A DNA stretch of 64,000 bases from assembly GCF_019175385.1 (NCBI RefSeq), contig NC_083341.1:16128203-16192202 (forward strand), given 5' to 3'. Positions 36,022 through 48,529 of the stretch are shown here, one piece after another; the first letter of the stretch is position 1; each line of letters opens with the position of its first letter. The DNA comes from Lycium barbarum (Eukaryota; Streptophyta; Magnoliopsida; Solanales; Solanaceae). A program made the translations under genes and the position numbers. Under the pieces are notes generated by a model. The model had not been told where the DNA came from. It ran no database searches and worked only from the letters and a program-made list of their open reading frames with translations.

Positions 36022-36534
36022 TGTTATAATAAAACTTTTTTTATTTGTTATAAATATTTAGAGGTTAGCGATTATTTCCTTATTTTCAAATAAGTGCTTG
36101 TTTTATAATTGATCCCTGATTTCAACTTCAAGATTGAAGTTCCAAAAATAAATTTATTTGAGAGTATTTCAAGTCTACACACAAAACTTCAACTTCTTTT
36201 TCGAGTAAAATTCATACAAACACAATTGATCTGCTTCTAAATACTCTTTTTAAACTATAACTTCAATTTTAAATACTTTTTTTCCAAGCTTCAGTCAAAT
36301 TACCTCCATACGCCTACGTACTAGGCTGACGATTTTGGCCTATATTTGGGTGATTTACAAAAATGGATTTGAAGGTGAATGATCTTGAACTTTTGACCGT
36401 GCTTGTTCTATAGAAATTTCAACTTTAACAAATTTGACTTTTGATCTTGAATGTTTATATATAAAGCAAACGGAGGTCAAAATTTCAGGACCATTTATTT
36501 CCAAGATAATTGGACCCAACAAAAAAAGATACAA
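36022..36534. other. AT-rich intergenic, nothing recognised
   Basis: No gene or element end was identified. Confidence 0.55.
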
Positions 36535-37660
36535 CAACAACAACATTGTTGAATCACACAGTGTAGGGTCTAGGGAGGGTTAAGTGTACGCAGACCTTAC
36601 CCTCACATTGGAAGGTAGGGAGGCTGTTTTCGAAAGACCTTCGGCTCAAAAGAAAACAAGGGAAAAAAGTCAGATACAGATAAGCAAATCAAAGCAATGC
36701 GAAAATGAGAGATAACAAGAGCAAAGAAGTCATGATAAAATAGTATGGAAAGACAAGACCCAACACATAAAAGCATGAATCAAAGGGAAATAAATAGTAG
36801 AGCAAAACTACGCCTATTAGTGCGAAAGAAAAGTGAGACTACCTACTAGCCTTCTATCCTAATCTGAGTCCTGCACAACCTCCTATCTAAGGTCATGTCC
36901 TCGGTACTCTGATACTGCGCCGTGTCCTGCCTAATCACCTTTCCTCAATATTTCTTTAGCCTTCCTCTACCTCTCCTAAAATCGTCCATAGCCAACCTCT
37001 CACACCTCCGCACTGGGGCATCTATGTGTCTCCTCTTCACATGTCCAAACCATCTCAGTCTCGCTTCCCGCATCTTATCCTCCACCGATGCCACTCCCAC
37101 CTTGTCCTGGATGTCCTCATTCCTGATCCTATCTCTCCTAGTATGCCCACACATCCACCGCAACATTCTCATTTCCGTTACTTTCATCTTCTGCACGTGA
37201 GAGTTCTTGACTAGCCAACATTCTGCCCCGTACAACAGAGTCGATCTAACCACTACTTTGTAGAACTTGCCCTTAAGTTTTGGTGGCACTTTCTTGTCAC
37301 ACAGCACTTCGGAAGCGAGCCTCCATTTCAACCATCCTACACCAATACGATGTGTGACATCATCGTCAATATCCCCATTTCCTTGTAAAATGGACCCAAG
37401 ATACTTGAAACTTCCTTTCTTTTGGATGACCTGGGTATCAAGCTTCACTTCTACGTCAGCCTCCTGAGGTACGCCACTGAACCTACACTCTAAGTACTCT
37501 GTCTTGGTCCTACTCAACTTGAATCCTTTAGACTCTAACGTCTGTCTCCAATCCTCTAGCTTAGAGTTAACTCCGCTACAAGTCTCATCAATCAAGACTA
37601 TGTTTTGGCCTTGCACCTGGTCCACGTCTTGCGTACACAAGAAACCTACCAATTACCAGC
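36535..37660 (-). mobile_element. 5'-truncated RTE-type LINE
   Basis: On the minus strand a reverse-transcriptase tail is followed by a 3' region with 'ggtctgcgtacacttaac' and a (TTG)n tail (36533-36545), the usual 3' end of nightshade RTE elements. Only the C-terminal portion of the RT ORF remains, as is typical of truncated LINE copies. Confidence 0.85.
36840..37652 (-). pseudogene. RTE LINE reverse transcriptase, C-terminal fragment
   Basis: The main frame (37652-36945) contains [34 protein letters not shown] and [14 protein letters not shown], typical of the RT thumb and post-RT region of RTE LINEs. The expected catalytic F/Y-A-D-D box just before IVLIDE is replaced by VQGQN, so the active site is gone. 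A stop after GRLKKY (about 36945) interrupts the frame, and similarity continues downstream to about 36840. The N-terminal endonuclease and most of the RT are missing. Clearly inactive. Confidence 0.9.
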
Positions 37661-37664
37661 CACC

Positions 37665-38421
37665 TTCAATTTTGACTTGCTTAATTTGAATATGGTTTCA
37701 TAATATGGACTGAAACCATTTGCGGAATGACACCATATGTTCAATGGTGACATTTTCTTTAAGAAATTGAATATCCCACGAATTCACTATTAGCAACTAT
37801 TGTAATTTAATAGTTTAATAGGAGTATATACATATATGAATTTAAAATATATATTTGATGAATTCAATAAATTCATTAATTGTACTTTTGGAATTGCAGG
37901 TTCACACCTTAGTGTTTGTATTAATCTTGATGATTTTTCACATACATATTTATATAAAAGAATTGGATTCAGTTGACCTCGTTGGAATTACTTTGCATCC
38001 GCTTTGATACTTCTAAAGATTTTTGAGTTCTATATTTTCAGTAGTCTCAGCTAATTGTATAATTTTTGAAATATGCTAATTATTGATTTTGTTTCTGAAG
38101 ATGAACACATTAATTATACAAAGTTCAAAAAAGGTTACCTGAGATTTTAATTATTTTGAAATTAAAAGTAGAGTTTCCAGAAATTAACTACAAATGAAGA
38201 TATTTATGCAAAGGGTTGCCTAGAAGTAAGTTGAAATTTTCTTAGTAAAGTAATGAATTTAGGGCATGGATATTTGAGTGGTTAATTCTTTTAATATATT
38301 TTTCAGTCTTCCTTGACTTGAACTTGAATTCCAGATTGATGACTTTCAACTCTGTGAAGTCTAACAAGCATAGTCAAAATCAGAACTTACAGATACATTG
38401 CGCATAATTCATTTAAGTATG
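37665..38421. other. AT-rich intergenic, nothing recognised
   Basis: No ORF or repeat end stands out. Confidence 0.55.
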
Positions 38422-38430
38422 TTATTTATT

Positions 38431-38929
38431 GGGAAAAGGGTTAAAAAGACCCCTCTATTTTGGAAAAAAGGTTAAAAATGTTCTCCGAACTTATTTTGGG
38501 TAAAAAATACTCCTCTCATCCTTAAAGTTTTCAAATATACCCCTGTCTTTTTTAAATATACCCCTGTCTTGACGGAAATTATCCCCCCCAAATAACCCGA
38601 AATCCTTTTTTAAACCCGCTCCATTATTTAAACCGGACCCAACTAAATTATAACCCATAAGATCCCCTTATTCCTCCAATACGTAGGTATGAAGTTTGAG
38701 GGAATTGGGGAAATAAGAGATCTTATGGGTTATTATTTAGTTGGGTCGGGTTTAAATGATGGAGCGGATTTAAAAAATAATTTTGGGTTATTTTGGGGGA
38801 TAATTTCCGTCAAGATAGGGGTATATTTGAAAACTTTAAGGACGAGAGGGATATTTTTGACCCAAAATAATTTCGGAGGATATTTTTAGCCTTTTTCCAA
38901 AGTAGAGAGATATTTTTGCCCCTTTTCCC
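38431..38929. mobile_element. Foldback MULE-type MITE with ~240-bp arms
   Basis: A perfect 9-bp duplication ttatttatt flanks it (38422-38430, 38930-38938). The left arm (about 38431-38674) and right arm (about 38696-38929) are reverse complements with scattered mismatches over nearly their whole length, starting gggaaaaggg. The unpaired loop is only about 20 bp. Long arms plus a 9-bp duplication point to the Mutator superfamily. The small frame inside is part of the arm. Confidence 0.88.
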
Positions 38930-38938
38930 TTATTTATT

Positions 38939-40076
38939 TGAATATAGTATTTTGGAATTTTATCATGTTAAATGTGAGTGAGATTGATGGTACATTTATT
39001 TTAATAGCATTTTGGAATTTTATGACGTATACTTTGTCTCTAGACACAGGGACAAGTATTATAAAAATAATACCCCTTTTTTGAGATAAATTTACATATT
39101 TGAAAATTACGTAAAGAGTACTATAAGTCAGAATATTTGATAATTTAAAACACGTCGAAATTCCCGAATTCGTGCTCCCCCCCCACCCTCCCCGCTCGTT
39201 ACTCGCCTTGGGACTCGGCTAATCTGAATTTGGATATATTGAAAAATCCTACTTTTAGATTAAATTGTTCCCTACCAAATGCAATTCCATTTCATAACTC
39301 GATCCCTAGAAGATTTCTTATATTGACTCAAGGGCGGAGCCAGAAGGATGTAAGGGGGTTTATCTGAATCTCCTTCGCTGAGAAATTACACTATGTATAC
39401 AAGATTAAAATTATTTTATGTATATATAGTAAATGTTGCATCCGCTCGGCTTCTTGATGTTTTGTTTCTTTATAGTTTGAATCCCCTTACTGAAAATCCT
39501 GACTCAGCTAATACTCGTTGTATCAAATTAATGGCATGATACTTGTATTTTGTTGCAAACTGATTTTGGGTCACTATGAAAGTGCTATCCAATTGTGTTA
39601 TGAAAAAACATATTAATGTTGTTTAGAAATTTTGATTGATTTATTACTATTATATATAAGGGACAACAAAAGGGCTTTTGTAGTCCTCACAAAATTTTCC
39701 CAAAAAATGTCAAACTTTTCAATTAATTATTTCTAGGTCCTAACCTTATTTTTTAAAGTCAAATTTATTTTATGTTCTTATGGTCAACTTTTTAAAAGCT
39801 ATAGAACATTCTGCCTTATTTACATGTTTTCTATCCGATATTCGGTACCCATTAGAGCTCGCCTAATCCAGATTCGTGTCGCATAGGGCCCAATCAGGGG
39901 AAACGCTTCCTATTATACCCAGGCTCAACCCCGAAACCCCTGGTTAAAGGAGGAACAACCCCATCCGCTGCACTTTATTTTCCTTATTGCTTTCTTCTAT
40001 TGATCTTATCTATTAACCTAAAATATAGTCATTTTTTCGCTAGATATTCTTGCTTCATGTTGCTCGTCATAAGGCA
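38939..40076. other. Intergenic with C-rich tract and a dispersed-repeat fragment
   Basis: A C-rich run (about 39175-39193) and a block starting 'agggcggagccagaaggatg' (about 39331) and ending near 'gaatccccttactgaaaatc' (about 39500) resemble a common plant dispersed repeat of unclear class. The 5' flank and terminus of the hAT element below should lie here but were not identified. Confidence 0.4.
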
Positions 40077-40668
40077 ATGCAATACTATACCGACACTTTT
40101 TATGAAATTGATGATGATGATGAAACACAAGCCCCAAAAAATCCCATAGGAGATACAGATCCTGCACAATCACATACACAAGACAAACCGCCAAAAACTC
40201 GTAGGCCAACCGCTAGAATTTGAAAATTTATGACTAAAGATAAGGAAAGACAAACAACTACATGTAATATATGTAAACAATAATTTGTTTTTAGGCAACA
40301 AACTAGTAAGGATGGTGGAACGGGTTCACTAATGGGTCATATCAGATCTAAACATAGGGATGTTTGGGAAGAGAAAACGGGTTCAAATGTGGGGGGTATT
40401 CAACAAATAATAGATCCACGAACCGGTAGAAATTTTAGTTATGACAAGAAAAAATATCGTACAGAAATAGCTAAAATGGTTGCTTTTGATGCTCTACCAT
40501 TTTCCTTTCCTTCGGGTTTGGGATTTGTTACTTATATTTAACGTTGTTATAATCCGTTATTTGAGGGTATTCCTAGAAGTACTTGTAGATCGGATATTAT
40601 AGATTTATATAAAAAATATAGATTTTATTTGCGTCATGTATTTAATTCTTTAAATTGTAGTGTTTCTC
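40077..40668 (+). pseudogene. hAT transposase, N-terminal part (BED zinc finger)
   Basis: From a possible ATG at 40077 the frame reads an acidic leader (EIDDDDE), then a BED-type finger: CNIC ... SLMGHIRSKH, the Cys2-His2 pattern that binds DNA in hAT transposases. In-frame stops occur at 40221 (TGA), 40281 (TAA) and 40539 (TAA). The frame continues (RCYNPLFEG, RSDIIDLYKKY) up to 40668, where the LTR element starts. It resumes in the same frame at 55088, giving ...CSVS | LTADL across the seam, the expected hAT catalytic-Asp context. Inactive. Confidence 0.88.
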
Positions 40669-41287
40669 TTTCACGCCCCGAACCATGTCCTGGGCGAAAT
40701 ACGGCACTTGGTGCCTTACTGCATGTGACCGAGCGAACCACATGGCTTGCTGAATCATCATGAGGCATAACATGAGCGTAATATAACGTGAATGCATGAT
40801 GAGCCTTTATAAAACGTAATAAGTCATAATACTAAATAAAAATACTTGTTTAAACATGAGTGCGGAAAAAACATGAAAAAGCCAAAACGGCTATACGACT
40901 CCGAATGTCTGACAAAACATAACTGACTTGTCTAGTCTATGAAACCTCTATCATGAGTCTGACTGGAAAACATACTTACTGGGACAAGGCCCCCAACATA
41001 CCTTAGATGCATAACTAATCATAAAACAAAAGTTGACTAAACCCTGAATGAGATGGGGCTCACCAATAAGCTGATACGAATGCTGTCCTATTGAGCAGAT
41101 GTGTCGTCCTGTATATCAGTACTTGCATCGTGAAATGCAAGCCCCCGGGCAATAAAAGGGGACGTCAGCACATTGAATGTACTGGTATGTAAAGCAACTG
41201 AATGAAATAACATGGGACATGAAATAACATGATAAAACTGAAACTGAAAACCTGGACAAGAACATGAGCATGAGCATGGGGCATGGG

Positions 41288-41331
<44 letters not shown>

Positions 41332-42851
41332 ATAAGCAAAACATGATAAGTAGGGAGAGCATTTCACAAACCGACATGTGATATCACCACGTGGGTACGT
41401 GGAGTCTGGTACCTCGCAGGACCAGCAGAGCCCTCATACCTTGCCAGTGTATGAGGTGGTAACGTGCCTGATGGATCCATTCAGTGTAAAATTAAGGTAT
41501 CGTCCTATCTGGGCGGAGCAATCCTTGTCCTACGGTGGCTACGTAGTTTCAGGCTATCTGAGCCTTCTCGGTAATTCGTGCAACTCCCAAAAACATGAAC
41601 ATAATATAGTTGGCTAAGAAGCCCATGATTTTCGTGAATTAACTTGTACTTGTCTTGTAATTATGATTTCACGAAATAACTTGTAAACATGATTTCATGA
41701 AATAACTTGTAAACATGGTTTCATGAAATAACTTGTAAATATGGTTTCATGAAATAACTTGTATTTAGTATGTATGTATCTTGTATCATAGCATGAAAGT
41801 AATTATATAATATAGTTGCATGAAAACTTGTAGACATGTAGGATATTCATGAAATAATCGTTTTTATTCAAAAACATGTATGCAAGAACCCATGGAATAC
41901 GAGATATGGGTTTTCATGGATTACGGACTGATTCTCAATAATCATATGGAGTTATTAAGAATACAATGATAGAATAATAGCAATTCAAACATAATATAGT
42001 CATAGACATGGACCTAGGGTTATCATGAGCATAATATAGAATAGAAACCCTAGTTTTGTAAAGTTTCATACTTTATGGATTAGGAGGCGTGGGGAAGAAC
42101 AATGATGTTCCCACACGTAGATAGTAACTCTACATACCTTAGTCGCTCCAAAACTTGTATTAAAGACTTGAGCTTTGAAGAAGATTTCCAAAATCTTGAA
42201 TTCTTGAACATTGAGATGGGTTTTCTTGAATACCCTAGTTTTGAAATGATGATTTCTTGTTTAGATTACAAGGATATGTATTAGAATTAACTTGGAATAA
42301 TTAGAGTAGGCTTACCTTGGTGTTCTTGATGATGGGAGAGGGTAGGAGTTTGTTCTAGGGTTTGAAGGAATGAAAAATAATGATTTGAACTGATATGGAT
42401 GAATATATACTGTTCTGGAAAAATTGGATTTTCGGCCTAGTTAAATACTGGTTGTATTTTGAAATACGAACTACACTGCGTCCCTTCGGTAAAATGGCCA
42501 TAACTCTTTGTACATATGTCCATTTGACCCCCCATAATATACCGTTGGAAAGGTATTTCAGAGCTCTACAACTTTCATCAAGGAAGTTTTCCCAAATGCC
42601 AAATATATTTTGAAATACGGTCCATATTTAACCATTTGACATCCAAATGTCAAATTCCAGAATGCTCAGAAATCGTTGGTACCAGTTTACGACTTGAATT
42701 ACGGACCGTATACTGAAATACGGTCACTGTTCATGGGCGTAAACCCCCATCTTACAACTGAACAGGGAAATTTCAATTCCCACATTCTTTATCTGATTTT
42801 CTAAGTCTAGGATCATGGTCAAAGCTTAGGTTAAAGGTACGGGGTGTTATA
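40669..42851 (-). repeat. 3' LTR of outer element (full length)
   Basis: 2183 bp. Both tips carry one base change relative to the other LTR (plus strand ttt...ata instead of tgt...aca). It contains a (TA)n run (about 41296-41328), four 26-bp tandem repeats ('gaaataacttgtaaacatg', about 41670-41770) and palindromic 'gtattttgaaatac' words near its 5' end in element orientation. Confidence 0.92.
41296..41328. repeat. (TA)n microsatellite in LTR
   Basis: TA run in the left LTR; the corresponding run in the other LTR is at about 54145-54187 and is longer. Confidence 0.95.
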
Positions 42852-45247
42852 ATATCTCCCCCTTGGGATCATTTGTCCTCGAATGATGGGTCATGGTTAA
42901 GAATATGACTGGACATGGCTTGAATACATGAACATGAAAGAAACATGACGTAAAACATAAGAGCTTGACATGGTTACATTGGAACATGGTCATGGATTAT
43001 GAGAACTGAGTACGTGATTACATGGAAACATGTACATGGGGAATATGAAACTGAGTAGCGCCTACATGAATGAGAATGATGAAACATTTGTCCTCGATTT
43101 ATGACTAGTGGTTAAGAATCGCTACTAACTCTGGAATCTACAAAATTTATGGTAGGGCTTCCTTCATAATTCGGACCCTCACAACATTTCTCAAATGCTT
43201 GTCAGCTAACTAAAGTACCAGCACACAACTCACACGGTATCTTAATACGCATGATATGACATAACGTGATTACTGCATCTTGCATGTAGCTAACATAAAT
43301 ACTGAGCTGGCTTGAACACACGGACATCGGCTAAATGATTACATGATTACTATACACGTGGGTTGGAAGAAAATCCGTAGGCATGAATGACATGAGTACT
43401 GGAAATAGGCACGAACATGACATGATTACCTGGGTGTGAGATGCATGACGTGAGACATAAATACACGAAGACTGGATGACATGAATACATGAGTGCTAAA
43501 CTGTCATGAGATACGAATACATGTGAAAATGGATATCGTAACATGGGATCTGAATGTCGAAAACATGATTGTTACAACATGTGGATTTGGATACTGAGCG
43601 CAGGTAGGATCTGAACACTTAGAGACTTGATCATAGATGTTCAGGTTTTACCACGATAGACATACGAGATAAGAGTACGACTTAGGCTCTGAATGTAAGT
43701 GCAACTCCGTGCGAATGAGATAGAGTTGAGTCATATACTAGGAATATGATTCTAACATAGGTATTCATAAAGCTCTAGCGTAGGCATGACATGATACATC
43801 AAATCTGAGTAGAATATTTTTGAGATAATTAGTACCATAGAATACCTGAAGGGATCTCATTATGAACTTGGAACATACCTTACTTCGAACCTTACCGTGT
43901 TCGCTCTGAAACATAGATATGAATATCTTGGCTTACCTTGCTTATTATTGTAAGCGGATCATTAATGAGTGAGTGAAAGAGATCATTCATACGAATCAGA
44001 CACTTCATCTTCAAAGATAGACGTGGCATGGGTACATCAGACTGAAGAACATAACATGGAACATGTATACATGGAAATGGGACTAATATGGCATAAGACA
44101 TGAATACATGAGTAGCATGGCATGGGGCATGAGAGATACGACGTTTACATAAGTACTTCGAAGCTACATACCCTGACATTTGGACATTAGGTCATGAATA
44201 TTAAAGTGTGAATAAGACATAAGTGTGACTTAAATGGAGTATAAGTTGTAGGCTTCACTCTTGAGTACTTAGAGACATAGGGATGGATAAGATATCACTT
44301 TTGGAACTTAGCTATACTTACAGAATGGGACATGGTTAAACATAGTTTACTCTTATTACTGTAATCGACACCCTCATTATAAAATAAAACTCATGAAGGA
44401 AAGGATCATAGGCATGAATGCTTCGTTCGTCAAGCACCTAAGGCATAAGTAGATTGTTACCTTGAACTTAAACCGGGCATAGGTACTTCGTAAAATAAAA
44501 TGGAATCCTTTGTGCAAAGCTACGAGCATGAGTTACGTAGAATCGTGGGTAGGACATCCATCTTGACTTACTCTTATCATTACCTACCAACCCCACTGTT
44601 ATGCTATTTCTATATGTGGATGCTTAAAGAAGTCGATCGTGGGCACGAGTACGTGAGAACGTAGGTAGCATATATTTGGAGTTGAAATAAATCATTTACC
44701 TACGACATTTTTCCCTTGTTCAAGGACCAGGTGGGCATTCCATAGGATTCTTAGTCTTTAAACTATTGTGTTACCTTCTCCTCAATCATTATCAAAATCA
44801 ACATTATATTCGGAAAACACTTAGAAGCTAGAACGTGGTCATGGGTATGAAAGCATGATAGATACGTGAGACATGAATGCAGTCTTTAACCTTGGACATG
44901 AGTACAACCTGATGTGAGAAGCATGAAAGAACATTCCCTTGCATAGCTTACTATCGTATGGAGTCTTAATTCTTGTATCTTAAACATGGAGTGTAAAACT
45001 TTAACAAGGGCATAAGATAGGTATGATAGGCATGTGTAAAGTACGTTTGGGCATTGGTACTACATAGTGCATGAATTATTCTGGAATTGGAAAAGTTACA
45101 CCCTTAAAACCCGCTATTCGATCTAGAACTTTATCTCATAACATAATTACCTAGTACTTGATCTCAACGGGCATGACAAAAACCGCCTTCTACGCACCTT
45201 ATCTTGGCTACATGAAACTGTGATCCTCTGACATAATATCCTTAACA
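42852..45247 (-). other. Outer element interior, 3' part, non-coding
   Basis: Apart from the polypurine tract at its left edge, this 2.4-kb region is dominated by degenerate 'acatgaatacatgag' and 'gacatgag' words. No reading frame with retroelement motifs exists on either strand. Confidence 0.75.
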
Positions 45248-45252
45248 CCCAT

Positions 45253-46566
45253 TGATGAGTCGTGAAATTACGCGATATTCGACGCTAATTCCTTAAGCTT
45301 TTGTGACTCCTTAAGCACTTTTGTTGTTACTTTTTGTGTTTTTATGTTGTTTTGTAGGAAAAGATGCCCGGAGAGCATAAAAGAGCAAAATGGATCAAAA
45401 TGGACCAAAATGGAACAAAATAGAGCAAAACAAGCCAAGTAGCTGAAATGAGTGATCGGAAGATACCAAGTGAAAAGAAAGTCAAAAAGAGGTCAAACTG
45501 GACATTTTTGCAAAACTGTCAAAACTGGACAGTTTTGCAAAAACGGGACAGATTTGCAAAACTGTCAAAAGTGGACAGTTTTGCAAAAACGGGCAGAATT
45601 GCAAAAACAGAAATATGGGGGCAGATTTTGACATTTTTTGGACTTGGAAAAATTGGGGGGGAGCTACAAAAGAGAGGCTAGGGCAAAACATTTTCCATCT
45701 TTGGTCATTTTGCAAGTTTTGGAGGCTAGGGTTTTTCTACAATATTGGAGGAGAAGATTGGAAGCACTTCAATGAGATATTTCTTAATCCTTTCTTCAAT
45801 TCCTTGTTTTGTATTGCATATCTAAGTGTGTAGTATTTATTCCATTACTTGAATCTTGATTGTGAAACTATTCTTGATTAAAGTTTGGATTGAAACTCTT
45901 GTTTTGCTTATGTATTGAATGATTTTTATTGCTATTGAAGTGGGTCTTTGTTGATTTAATTAATCTCATTCTTGAATGTTTCCAAAGGGAGTAGCTAACC
46001 CTAGGACTCACCCATTTACTTAGATTGAGCTTGGAAGAGGAAATCTAGGTTGGGAAAGATTAATTAACAAGAATTTGGGTCATTAAACTCATCTAATAAC
46101 TTGAGCTCGGAAGAGGATAGTTACTTGAGGTTAAATTGATTGTACCTAATATCACACTCTAAGGCTTGAAAAAGCTTAGAGTGAAATTCATTGATTTGGT
46201 TGGAAGACTTTCAATGAGATTTTAGATATCATTATCTATCAACACAAATCCGCTCTTAGTTGTAAAATCGTAAAATACGTTGGATCGTTACTTGAGTGTA
46301 ATCTCCTATTATCCATGCTTGTGGCCATTGATCATTTTACTCGCTTTCTAGGTTAGTTTACATTTCCGCATTAGTTATAATTTTCTCAAACAAAAACCAA
46401 AATATTATCTATCGTTTGGCTTTAGCGTAGTTGGTGAAAGTTCCTTACTTTCTTAATCGCCTAGCACATTGTTCCCTGTGGGATCGACCCCGACTCATAG
46501 TTGGGTAAATATATTGCATACGACCGTGTACACTTTCTCTTTGAGGAGTGTATTTGGACGTTATCA
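45253..46566 (+). repeat. 5' LTR of inner element
   Basis: 1314 bp. Near its start are two ~45-bp tandem copies of 'gcaaaactgtcaaaa(c/g)tgg' with 'cagttttgcaaaaacggg', and a run of 7 G at 45655-45661 that is 20 G in the other LTR. Confidence 0.97.
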
Positions 46567-46570
46567 AAAA

Positions 46571-46587
46571 TGGCGCCGTTGCCGGGG
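46571..46587 (+). promoter_or_regulatory. Primer-binding site, tRNA-Asp
   Basis: tggcgccgttgccgggg lies four bases after the LTR and is the exact complement of the 3' end (including CCA) of plant tRNA-Asp(GTC), the primer typical of Athila-type elements. Confidence 0.93.
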
Positions 46588-46753
46588 AACAATTTGGCGT
46601 ATTTGAGTTAGTTTGGGATTTAAGCTAACTTGCTTTGGTTCAAACTTTCATTGCTTTATTAAAAAAAAAAAAAAAAAAACTGATCAGTTTTTGCAAAACT
46701 GCAAAACTGTCCAGTTTTTGCTTTTGCTAAAATAAATTAAAAAAAAAAAAAAC

Positions 46754-48301
46754 ATGGCATCTTGGAATGAAAACGAAAATGGGTTTGATGGTTGCAATCC
46801 ATATTTTGATGACCCATGTCCATATTGTGAAGGACCCCACTTTTGGCAAGATTGTGAATATGCTCCCGGGAGAGAGATGTGTGCACCGTCTCAATCCTAT
46901 GATGAGAGTATTTGTAATGTATGTGGTGGCCAAGGTGGACATTGGGGTGATTGTCCCAATTATTTTGCTTCCCCTCCCCCAAGTTGTTCTAACGAAAATG
47001 CTAGCTGTGCTTTTGAGTTTGACAGGGCCAACAACATGACAAGTGAAGGACAAAGTGCTGGATATGAAGGCATCATGGCAATGCTCCAAACATACTTAGA
47101 TCGAGAAGCTAAAATGGAGGAAGAGCGAAAGCTCCTCCAACAATCCGTTTTAGAAAATGGAGAAGCCATGAAAAGAATGAATGATTCATTGGAGGATGCC
47201 AATTCCTCAATTGTCATGGAAGTGTCAACTCCTCAAAATGAAATAGTTGAAGAAGAGATTTCAAGTTTACAAGATGAGCCCGAAAATTCGTGTGACCACA
47301 ATGAAAGTTGTGAAATTGAAGAAGTGGTTCAACTTGAAGAAGAAGAGCAAAATCTTGAAGAAGAAATCTCCAATTCTCAAAAAGAAGAAGTTGAGGAAAT
47401 TTTGAAAAGCATAATGGGGAGGAACAAAAACTATGGGCAAGTCTTGACCAGATTGTGGGAAGAAGTTCAACATGGAGATGATGAAACTATCCAAAAGGTA
47501 TATCTCACCATGGATGGATTTTTACAAGAGTTGGACGACTCTCACAATGAAGAAAATCTTGACAAAATGGAAATTTTGAGCCAAGATTGGCTAATGAATC
47601 AAGCTCAACAACTTGAAGCCTATGGAAATCACCGTGAAGGCATTTCACGGATGATGGAAGAATTTCTGAAAATGCATGTTGAGCAAAGTCAAGAAGTGGA
47701 GCTACTTGAAATTACTATCCAAAAATTGGAGGCCGAATTGAATGCAAAGATTGAGGCATGTGATGCTCAATATCAAAGGGCCATGGATTGTAGTTTTGAG
47801 TTGGTTTCCAATGAAGAAGAGGTCAAGATTGATTTTGATGAGCTAATGGCGAATTGCCAACCTACCAACCCAAAATTAGTGAATGATGCCGAAGTTAAAG
47901 AAATGATACTAGAGTTGCATAAAATAGTTCATAATATAATTTTTGAAGACTCTAGTTCATTTTTTGGTGAGGATGTCAAAACTCATGCAAATTTGGAATT
48001 TGAGCGCGCTGGACCACATTCTAACCATTTTTCAACATTGTGCTTGGTTGATGATATGGAAGTTGAACTAACCAAGCCAATGGAGAATTTTGGAGATGAA
48101 GAAGAAAGCGTTTTCATATTGAAGTTTGCTATGCCAAGAAGACAAAATGGCATGCCTCACTTACGGGCCAAGAAGTGCAAAATGCGACACCTGAGGGTTG
48201 GCCTCTTTGACTTCCTACCACCGCCTCACGAGCATCATCGGAATCTTGATTCAAAGTTGGGGCGCAAATTCATATCTTCCAAATGGAAGGAAAAGTGGTA
48301 A
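46754..48301 (+). CDS. Gag-like protein of the inner LTR element
   Basis: A 515-codon intact ORF. Two zinc-knuckle-like motifs lie near the N-terminus: Cys-22, Cys-25, His-29, Cys-34 (CX2CX3HX4C) and Cys-54, Cys-57, His-63, Cys-67 (CX2CX5HX3C). These are close to, but not exactly, the retroviral CX2CX4HX4C spacing and would fit RNA binding. A long acidic, Glu- and Gln-rich middle (about 110-380) is likely coiled coil and could drive particle assembly. The C-terminus is basic (KCKMRHLRVG, SKWKEKW). Knuckles at the N- rather than C-terminus are unusual for gag. The ATG follows an A-run and the PBS by about 170 bp. No protease or RT follows, so reverse transcription would need a partner element. 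The function is inferred from position and knuckles. Confidence 0.8.
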   Translation: MASWNENENGFDGCNPYFDDPCPYCEGPHFWQDCEYAPGREMCAPSQSYDESICNVCGGQGGHWGDCPNYFASPPPSCSNENASCAFEFDRANNMTSEGQSAGYEGIMAMLQTYLDREAKMEEERKLLQQSVLENGEAMKRMNDSLEDANSSIVMEVSTPQNEIVEEEISSLQDEPENSCDHNESCEIEEVVQLEEEEQNLEEEISNSQKEEVEEILKSIMGRNKNYGQVLTRLWEEVQHGDDETIQKVYLTMDGFLQELDDSHNEENLDKMEILSQDWLMNQAQQLEAYGNHREGISRMMEEFLKMHVEQSQEVELLEITIQKLEAELNAKIEACDAQYQRAMDCSFELVSNEEEVKIDFDELMANCQPTNPKLVNDAEVKEMILELHKIVHNIIFEDSSSFFGEDVKTHANLEFERAGPHSNHFSTLCLVDDMEVELTKPMENFGDEEESVFILKFAMPRRQNGMPHLRAKKCKMRHLRVGLFDFLPPPHEHHRNLDSKLGRKFISSKWKEKW

Positions 48302-48529
48302 AGGTAACCGTCGTGCCGCGACGTTAAATCAAGCGCTTGGTGGGAGGTAACCCATCGTTTTAAAAGTTTTAAATCATTTTTGAAATTTTATTTTTTAGAA
48401 TAGTTTAGTTTATGGTTTTTGACTAATCTGCAAAGTTTCAGAATTTTTGGAGTTGTTTTGAGCATGTCGGATATCCGGACAGCCCCTAAAACCAGTAAAA
48501 GCTGCGAATTTTTTTTTTCTGGTGTCATA

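Noticed and set aside
41378..41617. 79-codon ORF found identically in both outer LTRs (also at 54237-54476)
   Set aside because: Identity follows from the LTRs being duplicates; no domain and no start context support translation.
45448..45681. ORF starting MSDRKIPSEK inside the left LTR, longer version at 50711-51109 in the right LTR
   Set aside because: It lies in LTR tandem repeats, and its frame differs between the LTR copies because of the G-run length, so it is not conserved as a protein.
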